NCBI GenBank assembly: GCA_947500545.1 | Contig: CANMSO010000006.1 | Span: 310,001-374,000, forward strand | Reading direction: 5' to 3' | Origin: an uncultured Aquimarina sp. | GTDB lineage: Bacteria; Bacteroidota; Bacteroidia; Flavobacteriales; Flavobacteriaceae | DNA length: 64,000 bases | In this document: positions 1-8,460 of the stretch, piece by piece | Layout: every line of letters starts with the position of its first letter | How positions within the stretch are numbered: position 1 is the stretch's first letter | Program-made: the position numbers and the translations under genes | The notes under the pieces: generated by a model | Databases searched by the model: none | What the model saw: only the letters and a program-made list of their open reading frames with translations | Told to the model about the DNA's origin: nothing

Positions 1-1483
1 CAATCGGAGCATCGTCTAAAATCTTACCCATAGAAAGGCTTGTTTTTTTAGGTGCTTTTCCTGGTATTTGTTCAAATATTGCGCCTCCCATTGCTTTTCT
101 TTGATACATTTTTACAGCATTAAACCCTGTAGAATAATGCATCCGTAAATATAGTTTTCCTCCTTTCTTTTTAATCGTTTCAGAAAAACCATCTTCTCCA
201 AATGTATGCCTACGAGCATACATATGTGCAGCTTGTACAAACTCTGCACAATCATACGCCCAACTTTTAAGGTTTCCTGCTTCAAAAAGTTCATCTACTC
301 CTTTCCAAGCTTCTTCTGGTGTTCCTTTAAAATAAAGCATCCCTACTTTTTCGTCATGAAGTTGCACACTCATATCTGGGTCCGAGACTAATTTCCAATA
401 GGATAACCCAGGTATATCAATTTCTTTTTCGTCATCCTTAGGCTCAAAATTTAGTTTAGAATTAAAAGTAACACCTTTCATTTTGGCAATAGCCTCTCTT
501 AGGTAATCTTCATAGCTCTCTTCCTCTATTTTTTTATCAATCATAGATGTATATAAACGATCTCGTATTCTAAGCCACTTACGTACCAAAGGCATATCTA
601 TAGATGAAGATGGATTGAGACTCCTCGTTATTCCCGTTTCTTTTTCAAATTGCCGGTCAATATCTTTATTTAATGTAGCTTGATCGGTGGTTGACATTAA
701 ATGGTATCCTTCTGACTCCCAACCTGGTCGATATGTATCTCCAGACAATAGCGCAGACATCACTTTAACCAAATCTTCCCCGGATAAAGCACTCATGATT
801 TCTTTTCTGGCCGTATCAAATCTATATAATGTTTGACGTACGGGATAGGTTGCTCGTTTAATTGTCCTCACAATCTTATTAATGTTAATAGTTGAAGATG
901 TAAGCTGTTTGTGAATTTCTGCCCAGAGTGTTCCTGTATTATAAATTTTCTTTACCCAATTATAAATATCATCAAATATATTTCTCTGAATAACCCCGGT
1001 ATTATTAGACTGTTGCAACACATGAGTTAATTCATGAGCCAATAGCTTATTCCCTTCTTGTGTATTTGGATTATACTGTCCTTTATTAAAGTAAATATCA
1101 TTGCCGTTTGTAAATGCTCTAGCATCAAGTTTGTAATTCATTTGTTCGGCATCATGACCTGTATGTATTTTGACATTACTAAAATCCGACCCAAAGTTTC
1201 TTTCCATAACTCTTTTAGTACTTCTTCCTAGCGACACTCCCCCACCCTTACTATCTTGTAATTGAGTTTCAATAGTTTTTCCTGCATCTTTATTTTGCAG
1301 CGATACCTTTTGACTTTTTTGTGGACCCTGGTCAGATTTAGACTGAATAGTAGGTGATTTAAAAAATAAATTGCTATTTTGAGATGATGATGAAAAAATT
1401 CCTCGTCTGGTATTTTTAAAAAAAGGTTCTTCTGAAGAGTAAGTCTCTGAAGTAGGTTTTTTCCTTTTTGCTGAAGTTCTCAT
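1..1483 (-). CDS. DUF4157 (eCIS core) protein with Tgl-like C-terminal region, partial
   Basis: The frame is open for 494 codons from ATG at 1483 to the left window edge, so the C-terminus is missing. Residues about 85-160 match the DUF4157/eCIS-core pattern: RVMERNFGSDFSNVKIHTG, then the zinc-protease-like motif HELTHVLQQ (H150, E151, H154). The first 70 residues are polar and low in complexity, with no signal peptide, as expected for proteins loaded into extracellular contractile injection systems. From about residue 375 the pattern changes: KGTPEEAW, then FEAG, then WAYDCAEF (C412), then FGEDGF. This order recalls Bacillus Tgl protein-glutamine transglutaminases (P-x3-A, ENG, ECATA with the catalytic Cys, then GEDKF). 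I infer a modular toxin or effector with a cysteine-dependent transferase domain. DUF4157 is firm; the Tgl link is from memory and unproven. An alternative in-frame ATG lies at 1489. Confidence 0.82.
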   Translation of the reverse strand, partial: MRTSAKRKKPTSETYSSEEPFFKNTRRGIFSSSSQNSNLFFKSPTIQSKSDQGPQKSQKVSLQNKDAGKTIETQLQDSKGGGVSLGRSTKRVMERNFGSDFSNVKIHTGHDAEQMNYKLDARAFTNGNDIYFNKGQYNPNTQEGNKLLAHELTHVLQQSNNTGVIQRNIFDDIYNWVKKIYNTGTLWAEIHKQLTSSTININKIVRTIKRATYPVRQTLYRFDTARKEIMSALSGEDLVKVMSALLSGDTYRPGWESEGYHLMSTTDQATLNKDIDRQFEKETGITRSLNPSSSIDMPLVRKWLRIRDRLYTSMIDKKIEEESYEDYLREAIAKMKGVTFNSKLNFEPKDDEKEIDIPGLSYWKLVSDPDMSVQLHDEKVGMLYFKGTPEEAWKGVDELFEAGNLKSWAYDCAEFVQAAHMYARRHTFGEDGFSETIKKKGGKLYLRMHYSTGFNAVKMYQRKAMGGAIFEQIPGKAPKKTSLSMGKILDDAPI

Positions 1484-1648
1484 AAGCATCCTGTTTTCAT
1501 AATTCAAGATACAAATTATTTCTTCCCCAAACCTCATAAATAGTCTGAAAACCAAAAACTTAAGGGATAAAAAATTTCCCTTTTCAAATTTAAAAAACTA
1601 CAAAGAATTGGTATCTTGCATAGTAATTAAACAAATAAATTTGTCGAA

Positions 1649-2185
1649 ATGATCAACTCTAAAACAATATCAGCGGTATTAATTACATTGTTTTGCTTGG
1701 GAAATATAATTACAGCTCAAGAAGCTGCCATTCACAGTAAAATAAATTCAGATATGTACAAAAACTTTTCTAAAGCATTTGCGACCTTGGATTATGATTT
1801 ATTTGCTTCAATTCATAGTAAAGACATGATTAGAATTTCTGGAGGAGATGGTGGAGAAATAAAGGATGTAAAAACTTATTTAAAGGGGTATCAAAAAAGA
1901 TGGTCAGATCCAAAAAGAAAACCTGCTCCTATTGATTTTAGGCTTTTTGAAAGGGTATACTCTGATTCTTTAGTTTCTGAGAGAGGAATTTATAGGGCTA
2001 CCTATATAGATGACAAAAATCAGACAAGCTATTCTTATGGTCAATTTCATGTATTATTACGGCTAGAAGGTGGAAACTGGAGAATCTTAATCGATTACGA
2101 CTCTAATGAAGGAGAAAGTATAAACAAAAACAGTTATGATAGTGCTTTTCCTCTTTCAGAATATAAAAAGTATTGGAAACATTAG
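1649..2185 (+). CDS. Secreted NTF2-like (SnoaL/DUF4440-type) protein
   Basis: A 178-residue protein with a signal peptide (residues 1-23, ending ITAQ). The mature part has the length and shape of an NTF2-like alpha+beta barrel: an N-terminal helix (MYKNFSKAFATLDYDLFASIHSKD) followed by strands ending in a Trp-rich WRILIDYDS. Such proteins bind small ligands or act as accessory domains; no catalytic residue can be named. It stands alone and upstream of lspA, with 24 bp between its stop and the first possible lspA codon. It diverges from the DUF4157 gene, so the 165 bp between them probably carry both promoters. Confidence 0.6.
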   Translation: MINSKTISAVLITLFCLGNIITAQEAAIHSKINSDMYKNFSKAFATLDYDLFASIHSKDMIRISGGDGGEIKDVKTYLKGYQKRWSDPKRKPAPIDFRLFERVYSDSLVSERGIYRATYIDDKNQTSYSYGQFHVLLRLEGGNWRILIDYDSNEGESINKNSYDSAFPLSEYKKYWKH

Positions 2186-2242
2186 AATAATCCGCAGTTT
2201 CTATTACTTTTGAAAAATTCATTCCCCTTTTTTAAAACTCAG

Positions 2243-2758
2243 ATGAAGATTACACCAAAATTAAGAATCATACTGGTACTTTCTCTCGTATTACTGAATA
2301 TCAGTTGTGACCAGATTTCAAAAAATGTTGTACGTCGCGCTATTGAGCCATACCAACGCATAGAAATTTTTAAGGACAATTTTGTACTAACCAAAGTCGA
2401 GAATAGAGGTGCAGCATATAGTCTAGGATCTGATCTGGGCCCGGCACTAAAAATAATTCTGTTGCAAATTCTCCCGATACTTGTATTGCTAATTCTGTTA
2501 AGACAAATACTTATCAAAACTAATTACTCTAGAGAGACCATTATTGGTTTTGCATTTATTATTGGTGGTGGAATTGGTAATCTTTTTGATCGTATTGTAT
2601 ATGGCTCTGTTACTGATTTTCTTATTTTGGACTTAGGTATTATAAAGACAGAGATATTCAATATGGCTGATGTTTCAATCATGTTTGGATCTCTTTTGGT
2701 TCTTACAAGTGCTATTTTCAACAAAAAAGATTCATTTTTTAGAGAAAAAACCCAATAA
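2243..2758 (+). CDS. lspA: Lipoprotein signal peptidase (signal peptidase II)
   Basis: An inner-membrane aspartyl protease that cleaves signal peptides of lipid-modified prolipoproteins. About 171 residues with four hydrophobic segments. The family motifs are present in order: SCDQISK in the first helix, NRGAAYS, GGGIGNLFDRI, VTDF and the catalytic FNMADV; the two Asp of VTDF and FNMAD are the expected dyad. An upstream TTG at 2210 would add 11 residues, but the ATG at 2243 is a better match to the family N-terminus. The next gene begins one base after the stop, so the two are probably cotranscribed. Many lipoproteins in this window (BamD, LEA-like, tyrosinase, SixA-like) would be its substrates. 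Confidence 0.93.
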   Translation: MKITPKLRIILVLSLVLLNISCDQISKNVVRRAIEPYQRIEIFKDNFVLTKVENRGAAYSLGSDLGPALKIILLQILPILVLLILLRQILIKTNYSRETIIGFAFIIGGGIGNLFDRIVYGSVTDFLILDLGIIKTEIFNMADVSIMFGSLLVLTSAIFNKKDSFFREKTQ

Positions 2759-2759
2759 A

Positions 2760-3365
2760 ATGAGCTGGATCAAAGAGATATCATATTCTGAGGCCACTGG
2801 TCAATTAAAGAAAATTTATGATCGCATAAAAGGGCCTAACAACAATATTGATAATGTATTGTCAATCCATAGTTTGCGACCGCATACCCTTATAGGGCAT
2901 ATGGGATTGTATAAAAATGTACTTCATAACTCTAATAACACTTTGCCCAAATGGTATCTAGAGACCCTAGGTGTGTATGTAAGCAGTCTTAACCAATGCA
3001 ATTACTGTGTAGATCATCATTCTGAAGGATTAAAACGATTACTTAATGATGATTCTAAATTTCACGAGATTATGTCTTGTTTGACGACTGATGATGTCAA
3101 ACTTCAATTTAAGTATCAATACCTAGCAGGATTGCAATATGCTAAGCAATTAACATTATCACATCACACCATTACAGAATCTGATATTCATAGTCTTAGG
3201 GAACAAAAACTGTCAGACGGAGAAATCCTAGAGATTAATCAAGTGGTTAGTTATTTTAATTATGTAAACAGAACTGTAGTTGGACTGGGAGTTAATACAG
3301 ATGGAGATATCATAGGGCTTTCGCCAAACGAAAGTGATGACCCTGATAACTGGAGTCATTCATAA
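2760..3365 (+). CDS. AhpD-like / carboxymuconolactone decarboxylase family peroxidase-related protein
   Basis: A 201-residue cytoplasmic protein of the AhpD-like fold (uncharacterized peroxidase-related group). The redox motif is C-x2-C-x3-H: NQCNYCVDHHSEG, around residues 79-86. Family members use the two cysteines for thiol peroxidase or reductase chemistry. The start at ATG 2760 directly follows the lspA stop (2756-2758). Reading further upstream in the frame is possible, but would overlap lspA by 30 codons. A strong hairpin terminator lies right after the stop. The acidic C-terminal tail (SPNESDDPDNW) is typical of the subgroup. Confidence 0.8.
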   Translation: MSWIKEISYSEATGQLKKIYDRIKGPNNNIDNVLSIHSLRPHTLIGHMGLYKNVLHNSNNTLPKWYLETLGVYVSSLNQCNYCVDHHSEGLKRLLNDDSKFHEIMSCLTTDDVKLQFKYQYLAGLQYAKQLTLSHHTITESDIHSLREQKLSDGEILEINQVVSYFNYVNRTVVGLGVNTDGDIIGLSPNESDDPDNWSHS

Positions 3366-3370
3366 ATATA

Positions 3371-3405
3371 AAAAAACGCATGATTCAAAAATCATGCGTT
3401 TTTTT
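3371..3405. terminator. Bidirectional intrinsic terminator
   Basis: A perfect stem, AAAAAACGCATGAT pairing with ATCATGCGTTTTTT, with loop TCAAAA (3385-3390), flanked by A and T runs. It lies between the convergent AhpD-like gene and glyA and can end transcription from both sides. Confidence 0.88.
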
Positions 3406-3426
3406 GTATCATTTAAAACCTGAAAA

Positions 3427-4701
3427 TTATCCAACGAACAATGGTTTATCAGCCATCATTGCATTCACATCATCTGCTATAGCATGTAATGCATCTTCAT
3501 TTTCTACATTCGCGATCACTCTATCAATGAGTTCAACGATTGCTAACATATCATTTTCTCTAAGCCCTCTAGTTGTAACAGCTGCAACACCAATACGAAT
3601 ACCCGAAGTTACAAACGGTGATTTATCATCAAATGGCACCATATTCTTGTTTACAGTAATTTCAGCTACACCCAATGCTTCTTCAGCTTGTTTACCGGTA
3701 ACTCCTTTATTACGTAAATCGATAAGCATCATATGATTATCTGTTCCGTTAGAAATCACTTCGTATCCTTTTTGTACAAATGCTTCAGCCATTACTGCAG
3801 CATTTTTCTTTACTTGCACGATATAGTGTAAAAACTCATCTGTTAGTGCTTCTCCAAATGCAATGGCTTTTGCAGCAATAATATGTTCTAAAGGTCCTCC
3901 CTGATTTCCAGGAAATACTGCGCTATCTAATAAAGAAGACATCATGCGTTTTTTTCCGCTCTTAAGAGTAATCCCAAAAGGATTTTCAAAATCTTCTCCC
4001 ATTAAAATAAGCCCTCCTCTAGGTCCTCTTAATGTTTTATGTGTTGTAGTACTAACTATGTGACAATGAGGAACAGGATCCGAGATGACACCTTTTGCTA
4101 TCAAACCAGCCGGATGTGCGATATCCGCAAAAAGAATTGCCCCTACACTGTCTGCTATTTCTCTAAATCTTTTATAATCAATCTCTCTTGAATAAGCAGA
4201 TGCTCCCGCGATGATCAATTGTGGTTTTTCTGCTGTAGCTATCTCCTGAATTTTATCATAATCTAATCTTCCTGTCTCCTTCTCTACTCCATAAAAAACA
4301 GGATTGTATAATTTACCCGAAAAATTAACAGGTGAACCATGAGTCAAATGCCCACCATGCGAAAGATCAAAACCTAATATTTTATCCCCTGGTTTAAGAC
4401 ATGCATGATACACTGCCGTATTAGCCTGTGAACCCGAATGAGGTTGTACATTGGCATAAGCCGCTCCAAATAATTCTTTTGCTCGATCAATAGCTATCTG
4501 CTCAATAACATCTACTACTGCACAGCCTCCATAATATCTTTTGCCAGGATATCCCTCGGCGTATTTATTGGTTAGTACAGAACCTGCTGCTTCCATTACT
4601 TGTTCACTTACAAAATTCTCAGAGGCAATAAGTTCCAATCCATTAATTTGACGTTCCCTTTCGTCTTGGATTAAATCAAAAATTTGTTCGTCGCGTTGCA
4701 T
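3427..4701 (-). CDS. glyA: Serine hydroxymethyltransferase
   Basis: A PLP enzyme converting serine and tetrahydrofolate to glycine and 5,10-methylene-THF. It is 424 residues long, normal for the family. The PLP-binding lysine is K222 in STTTHKTLRGPRGG. Other landmarks are ASENF (26-30), YAEGYPGKRYYGG (48-59) and QPHSGSQAN (86-94). It is monocistronic between a bidirectional terminator and a good flavobacterial promoter at 4728-4757. It diverges from fahA across a long gap. Confidence 0.97.
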   Translation of the reverse strand: MQRDEQIFDLIQDERERQINGLELIASENFVSEQVMEAAGSVLTNKYAEGYPGKRYYGGCAVVDVIEQIAIDRAKELFGAAYANVQPHSGSQANTAVYHACLKPGDKILGFDLSHGGHLTHGSPVNFSGKLYNPVFYGVEKETGRLDYDKIQEIATAEKPQLIIAGASAYSREIDYKRFREIADSVGAILFADIAHPAGLIAKGVISDPVPHCHIVSTTTHKTLRGPRGGLILMGEDFENPFGITLKSGKKRMMSSLLDSAVFPGNQGGPLEHIIAAKAIAFGEALTDEFLHYIVQVKKNAAVMAEAFVQKGYEVISNGTDNHMMLIDLRNKGVTGKQAEEALGVAEITVNKNMVPFDDKSPFVTSGIRIGVAAVTTRGLRENDMLAIVELIDRVIANVENEDALHAIADDVNAMMADKPLFVG

Positions 4702-4727
4702 GTATTCTTAGTTTGTTAATAAAGGAG

Positions 4728-4757
4728 CAAAAGTATGAAATACATTTCTTAAATCAA
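4728..4757 (-). promoter_or_regulatory. Flavobacterial-type promoter of glyA
   Basis: On the minus strand the order is TTG (4757-4755), a 19-bp spacer, then TACTTTTG (4735-4728). This fits the Bacteroidota consensus TTG-N17-23-TAnnTTTG. The -7 box ends 27 bp before the glyA ATG. Confidence 0.7.
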
Positions 4758-5220
4758 CTTAAACAATCCCTAATAAATATAAACAACTTGTTCACATTCT
4801 GAAGCGTTACAATTGATATTTAGAAGTAACTGGCACATTGTTAACAGCAGCTCCTATTTTAGGGCACAATCGGCAGATAAAGGATTATATTTCTTTAAAA
4901 TCATCTTACATAAAAGTAGTAAACCCTATAGAAACACATGTATTACCAAATCTTATGATTTTTTTAAATATTTTTCGTGTAATAAAAAACTTTTAACCGT
5001 ACGAAAATTATATATTTGATTATAAGAATTGAAGTTCTTTAAAGTTTTAACTTCTTCGTTAAAAATTTGGATTAAAGACTCCGAAAATTGCTTTTTTATT
5101 TACCTCAGCAACATTTAAGTAAATAAAACAGTCTTTTTAAATATATTTTTTGACATATTTTACAATCAAAAGAAAGATTTTAAATAACTTCATGATCACA
5201 AAACCTAATAAAAAATTACA
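4758..5220. other. Long intergenic region between glyA and fahA
   Basis: About 460 bp of AT-rich sequence upstream of fahA and beyond the glyA promoter. No convincing coding frame, tRNA or known riboswitch is visible; a 68-codon frame at 4813-5019 lacks family features and has unusual composition. It probably holds the fahA promoter and leader. Confidence 0.5.
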
Positions 5221-6501
5221 ATGCCCATAACCGCAAATTATCCTGACAGAAAAACGTGGATTAACATCCCCTCAAATACTGATTTTCCAATACAAAATAT
5301 TCCGTTTGGAGTATTCCTTACTAGAGATGATATCATTACTATAGGAACAAGAATAGGTGATACTGCAATAGATTTGGGTGCGCTTCATCAATTGGGTTAC
5401 TTTGAAGGAATCCCATTAACAGATGACATTTTCTTACAAGATTCTTTAAATGACTTTATATCTGATGGAAAAAAAACCTGGAGATTGGTTCGTAATCGCA
5501 TAGCAGATATCTTTGATGCCGAAAATGATGCTTTAAAAAATAACAAAAAACACAGGCAAGAAGTCTTATTTTCATTAGATGAAATCGAAATGCAACTTCC
5601 TGTAAGCGTAGGTGACTATACCGATTTCTATAGCAGTATAGAACATGCTACAAACGTAGGCACGATGTTTAGAGGTAAGGAAAATGCTTTGATGCCTAAC
5701 TGGCTGCATCTTCCTGTGGGGTATCACGGTAGAAGTAGTTCTATTATTCCATCTGGTATTCCTGTTCATCGCCCTCAAGGTCAGAAATTAACAAATGGCG
5801 CTACTGAGCCTATTTTCGGCCCTTCAAGATTGGTTGATTTTGAACTTGAAATGGCTTTTATAACCACTGATGCTAATCAATTAGGAGAGCCTATTCCAAT
5901 AGAAGAAGCGGAAGATTATATATTCGGTATGGTTTTATTTAATGATTGGAGCGCCCGAGATATTCAAAAATGGGAATATGTACCTCTAGGGCCATTTTTA
6001 GGTAAAAACTTTGCTTCATCTATATCACCATGGATCGTTACTTTAGATGCTTTGGAACCTTATAGAACTAAAGGCCCTAAACCACTAAAAAAACAACTCC
6101 CATATCTTCAATCTAAAGGGGACAAAAGTTTTGATATAAATCTTGAAGTTGCTATTCAACCAGAAAAACAGGTAGAAACTATAGTTTCTAGGAGTAACTT
6201 TAAACATATGTACTGGAATATGGCACAACAACTTACTCATCATACGATAAATGGTTGCCCAGTAAATTCTGGTGATATGATGGGTAGCGGAACTTTATCA
6301 GGCCCTACTCCTGATTCTTATGGCTCTATGTTAGAATTAAGCTGGCGTGGAGAAAAACCCGTACAACTTAAATCTGGTGGTAGTCGAAAGTTCATAGAAG
6401 ATAATGACACTGTCATCATAAGAGGATACTGTGAAAAAGATGGTGTACGAATTGGCTTTGGAGAAGTATCTACCAAATTACTTCCGGTATTCAAAAAATG
6501 A
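5221..6501 (+). CDS. fahA: Fumarylacetoacetase
   Basis: The last enzyme of tyrosine/phenylalanine breakdown, splitting fumarylacetoacetate into fumarate and acetoacetate. It is 426 residues, the usual full length. The N-terminal domain carries FGVFL; the FAH domain carries VGYHGRSSSI (about 167-176), the metal-binding pattern DFELEMAF and NDWSARDIQ-WEYVPLGPFLGKNF (about 241-264), and GSGTLSGP near the end. No other tyrosine-degradation gene is next to it here. A strong terminator follows, so the gene is probably monocistronic. Confidence 0.96.
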   Translation: MPITANYPDRKTWINIPSNTDFPIQNIPFGVFLTRDDIITIGTRIGDTAIDLGALHQLGYFEGIPLTDDIFLQDSLNDFISDGKKTWRLVRNRIADIFDAENDALKNNKKHRQEVLFSLDEIEMQLPVSVGDYTDFYSSIEHATNVGTMFRGKENALMPNWLHLPVGYHGRSSSIIPSGIPVHRPQGQKLTNGATEPIFGPSRLVDFELEMAFITTDANQLGEPIPIEEAEDYIFGMVLFNDWSARDIQKWEYVPLGPFLGKNFASSISPWIVTLDALEPYRTKGPKPLKKQLPYLQSKGDKSFDINLEVAIQPEKQVETIVSRSNFKHMYWNMAQQLTHHTINGCPVNSGDMMGSGTLSGPTPDSYGSMLELSWRGEKPVQLKSGGSRKFIEDNDTVIIRGYCEKDGVRIGFGEVSTKLLPVFKK

Positions 6502-6520
6502 TACCATTACAACTATTATA

Positions 6521-6555
6521 AAACCTCGAAAAATTTGATTTCGAGGTTTTTTTGT
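6521..6555 (+). terminator. Intrinsic terminator of fahA
   Basis: Stem AAACCTCGAAA (6521-6531) pairs with TTTCGAGGTTT (6539-6549) across a 7-base loop, followed by a T run. It lies 20 bp after the fahA stop. Confidence 0.85.
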
Positions 6556-6607
6556 TATCTTTTGGCACTAAAATTGTTTTTACTACCCAAATCAAAACAT
6601 TATTGAC

Positions 6608-7798
6608 ATGAAAAAACTAATACTCCTATTTACTATACTAGCGATTGCATCGTCTTGTAGCAGTGTTAAACAAACTGAAAAGGCACTTAATACGGGAAAT
6701 TATGATCAAGCAATAAATATTGCTTTAAACAAGCTTAAGACCAATAAAGATAAAAAAGGAAAGCAACCTTATATCTTAATGTTAGAGGAAGCCTATGCAA
6801 AAGTCGTTGATCGAGATAGAAATGCTATTGATTACCTAGAAAAAGATGGGAATCCTGCAAACCTTGAACGTATGTATAATACATATCTCTCTTTGAGGGA
6901 TAGACAGGAACGTATAAAACCGTTGCTCCCTTTACATCTTGCAGAACAAGGGCGTAGTGCAAATTTCTTAATGGACAATTATGACCAGAGAATTATTACT
7001 ACAAAAGATAAGCTTTCTAAATACTTATATGATAGCGCCAAAGGGTTATTGTCTACAGCAAAAAGAAAAGCTGATTTTAGATCGGTATATGAAAATCTAG
7101 TATACTTAGATAAAATTACTCCTAATTATAAAAATACAGCAGATTTAATAGAAGAAGCTCATCTAAAAGGAACTGATTTTGTAAAAGTTTCTATGAAGAA
7201 TAAGACAAATGTTATTATTCCTAAACGATTAGAAACTGATTTATTAAATTTTGGAACGTACGGTCTTGATGACCTATGGACAGTGTATCATAACACACCT
7301 CAAAAATCTGTAAAGTATGACTATTCTATGGAGGTTACGTTTAGAGAGATTAATATTTCTCCGGAGCAAATTCGTGAGCGTCAGCTAGAAAGAGAGAAAC
7401 AGGTTAAAGATGGCTGGGAATACCTTTTGGATGAAGAAGGAAATGTTGTAAAAGATGAAGAGGGAAATAAAATAAAGGTAGATAAAATGGCAACTGTTCG
7501 TTGTGAGTATTATGAATTCAAACAGTTTAAAGCTGCTAATGTTGTAGGTAATATTCAATATAAAAACTTAAGAACAAAGCAACTTCTAGATGCTTTCCCT
7601 TTAGTAAGCGAGTATATTTTTGAACATATCTATGCAAATTTTAATGGTGATAAGCGTGCCCTAGAAGATGATTTAGTGAGATACTTAGGGTTACAAGCTG
7701 TTCAGTTTCCTTCTAATGAGCAAATGGTATATGATTCTGGTGAGGATTTAAAAAACAAATTGAAGAGTATTATTACCAATTATCGTTTTAAGCAATAG
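6608..7798 (+). CDS. Lipoprotein with N-terminal TPR-like helices, unknown function
   Basis: A 396-residue protein that I do not recognise beyond its Bacteroidota type. The signal peptide ends in a lipobox (IASSC, Cys17). Residues 25-75 look like TPR helices (ALNTGNYDQAINIALNKL). The middle holds a charged segment with a short internal near-repeat, DEEGNVVKDEEGNKIK (about 277-292). It stands between two terminators, so it is a single-gene unit, and is probably an outer-membrane or periplasmic lipoprotein. Confidence 0.7.
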   Translation: MKKLILLFTILAIASSCSSVKQTEKALNTGNYDQAINIALNKLKTNKDKKGKQPYILMLEEAYAKVVDRDRNAIDYLEKDGNPANLERMYNTYLSLRDRQERIKPLLPLHLAEQGRSANFLMDNYDQRIITTKDKLSKYLYDSAKGLLSTAKRKADFRSVYENLVYLDKITPNYKNTADLIEEAHLKGTDFVKVSMKNKTNVIIPKRLETDLLNFGTYGLDDLWTVYHNTPQKSVKYDYSMEVTFREINISPEQIRERQLEREKQVKDGWEYLLDEEGNVVKDEEGNKIKVDKMATVRCEYYEFKQFKAANVVGNIQYKNLRTKQLLDAFPLVSEYIFEHIYANFNGDKRALEDDLVRYLGLQAVQFPSNEQMVYDSGEDLKNKLKSIITNYRFKQ

Positions 7799-7817
7799 TT
7801 TATAATTTATAGAACAT

Positions 7818-7857
7818 AAAGAAAAAGGAGATCATAATATGATCTCCTTTTTCTTTT
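7818..7857. terminator. Bidirectional terminator, long perfect stem
   Basis: An 18-bp perfect stem (7818-7835 with 7839-7856; core AGGAGATCAT) closing on a 3-base loop, with A/T-rich ends. It sits between the convergent lipoprotein gene and ytxJ. Confidence 0.85.
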
Positions 7858-7865
7858 TATAAAAT

Positions 7866-8261
7866 CTATACAAACTGATGTAACACCTGCGGTGTAATCA
7901 TACTATGAGAAGAGTGATGAACAGTTTCTCCGTTTCTAATCACTATAAACTGAGGAGACTCATGAAAAACCTGAAACCTTGCAGAAATCTCTGAAGACAC
8001 ATCGCGATAATTAAGTAAATCCAGATAATACAAGTCTATTTGATTTTCATCAAGATCGAAACTACTTTCAAAATTACGAATTACCATTCTGCTGATACCA
8101 CATCGTGTAGAATGCTTAAATATTGCCTGGGTCTTCGTTTTAGAAGATTTTGTAATTTGATCCAATTGCTCTATCGAATTTAACTCTTGCCAAGGCAAAG
8201 CTTGTTTTTCTTCTTTTGACTCTTTTTCTTCAGACCCAAATAACTTATTAAATATTCCCAT
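7866..8261 (-). CDS. ytxJ: YtxJ-like monothiol bacilliredoxin
   Basis: A 131-residue protein of the YtxJ/BrxC family, thioredoxin-fold proteins linked to bacillithiol redox chemistry, which many Bacteroidota also use. The conserved motif is FKHSTRCGIS (about 48-57), with one cysteine, matching the monothiol form. The following helix and strands (LDLLNYRDVS, ESPQFIVIRNGE) fit a thioredoxin fold. The first 25 residues are charged and variable. No signal peptide, so cytoplasmic. It diverges from clpB, a protein-quality gene, which fits a stress role; that is inference. Confidence 0.85.
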   Translation of the reverse strand: MGIFNKLFGSEEKESKEEKQALPWQELNSIEQLDQITKSSKTKTQAIFKHSTRCGISRMVIRNFESSFDLDENQIDLYYLDLLNYRDVSSEISARFQVFHESPQFIVIRNGETVHHSSHSMITPQVLHQFV

Positions 8262-8460
8262 TTTTCTCTTATACTAATTATTGCAAACTTAATCAAATGA
8301 TTTTAAAATTGACCATAATCATTTATTTGTCGTTGTAAAATACGTAACTTTACAATAAGCCAAAAAGTCAGTAAAAACAAGCGATAACAAGACATTTTGA
8401 CACAACTATGCATTAGGAATATTATTTGATCTCCTGCTAACAAACTCAAAATAAATAATA

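Noticed and set aside
112..294. 60-codon minus-strand frame
   Set aside because: It lies inside the DUF4157 gene in another frame; the long frame has clear domain motifs.
3380..3736. 118-codon plus-strand frame starting in the terminator
   Set aside because: Antisense shadow of glyA, rich in Ser and Thr as such shadows are.
4813..5019. 68-codon frame in the glyA-fahA gap
   Set aside because: Low-complexity, no family features, no leader; composition like the surrounding non-coding sequence.
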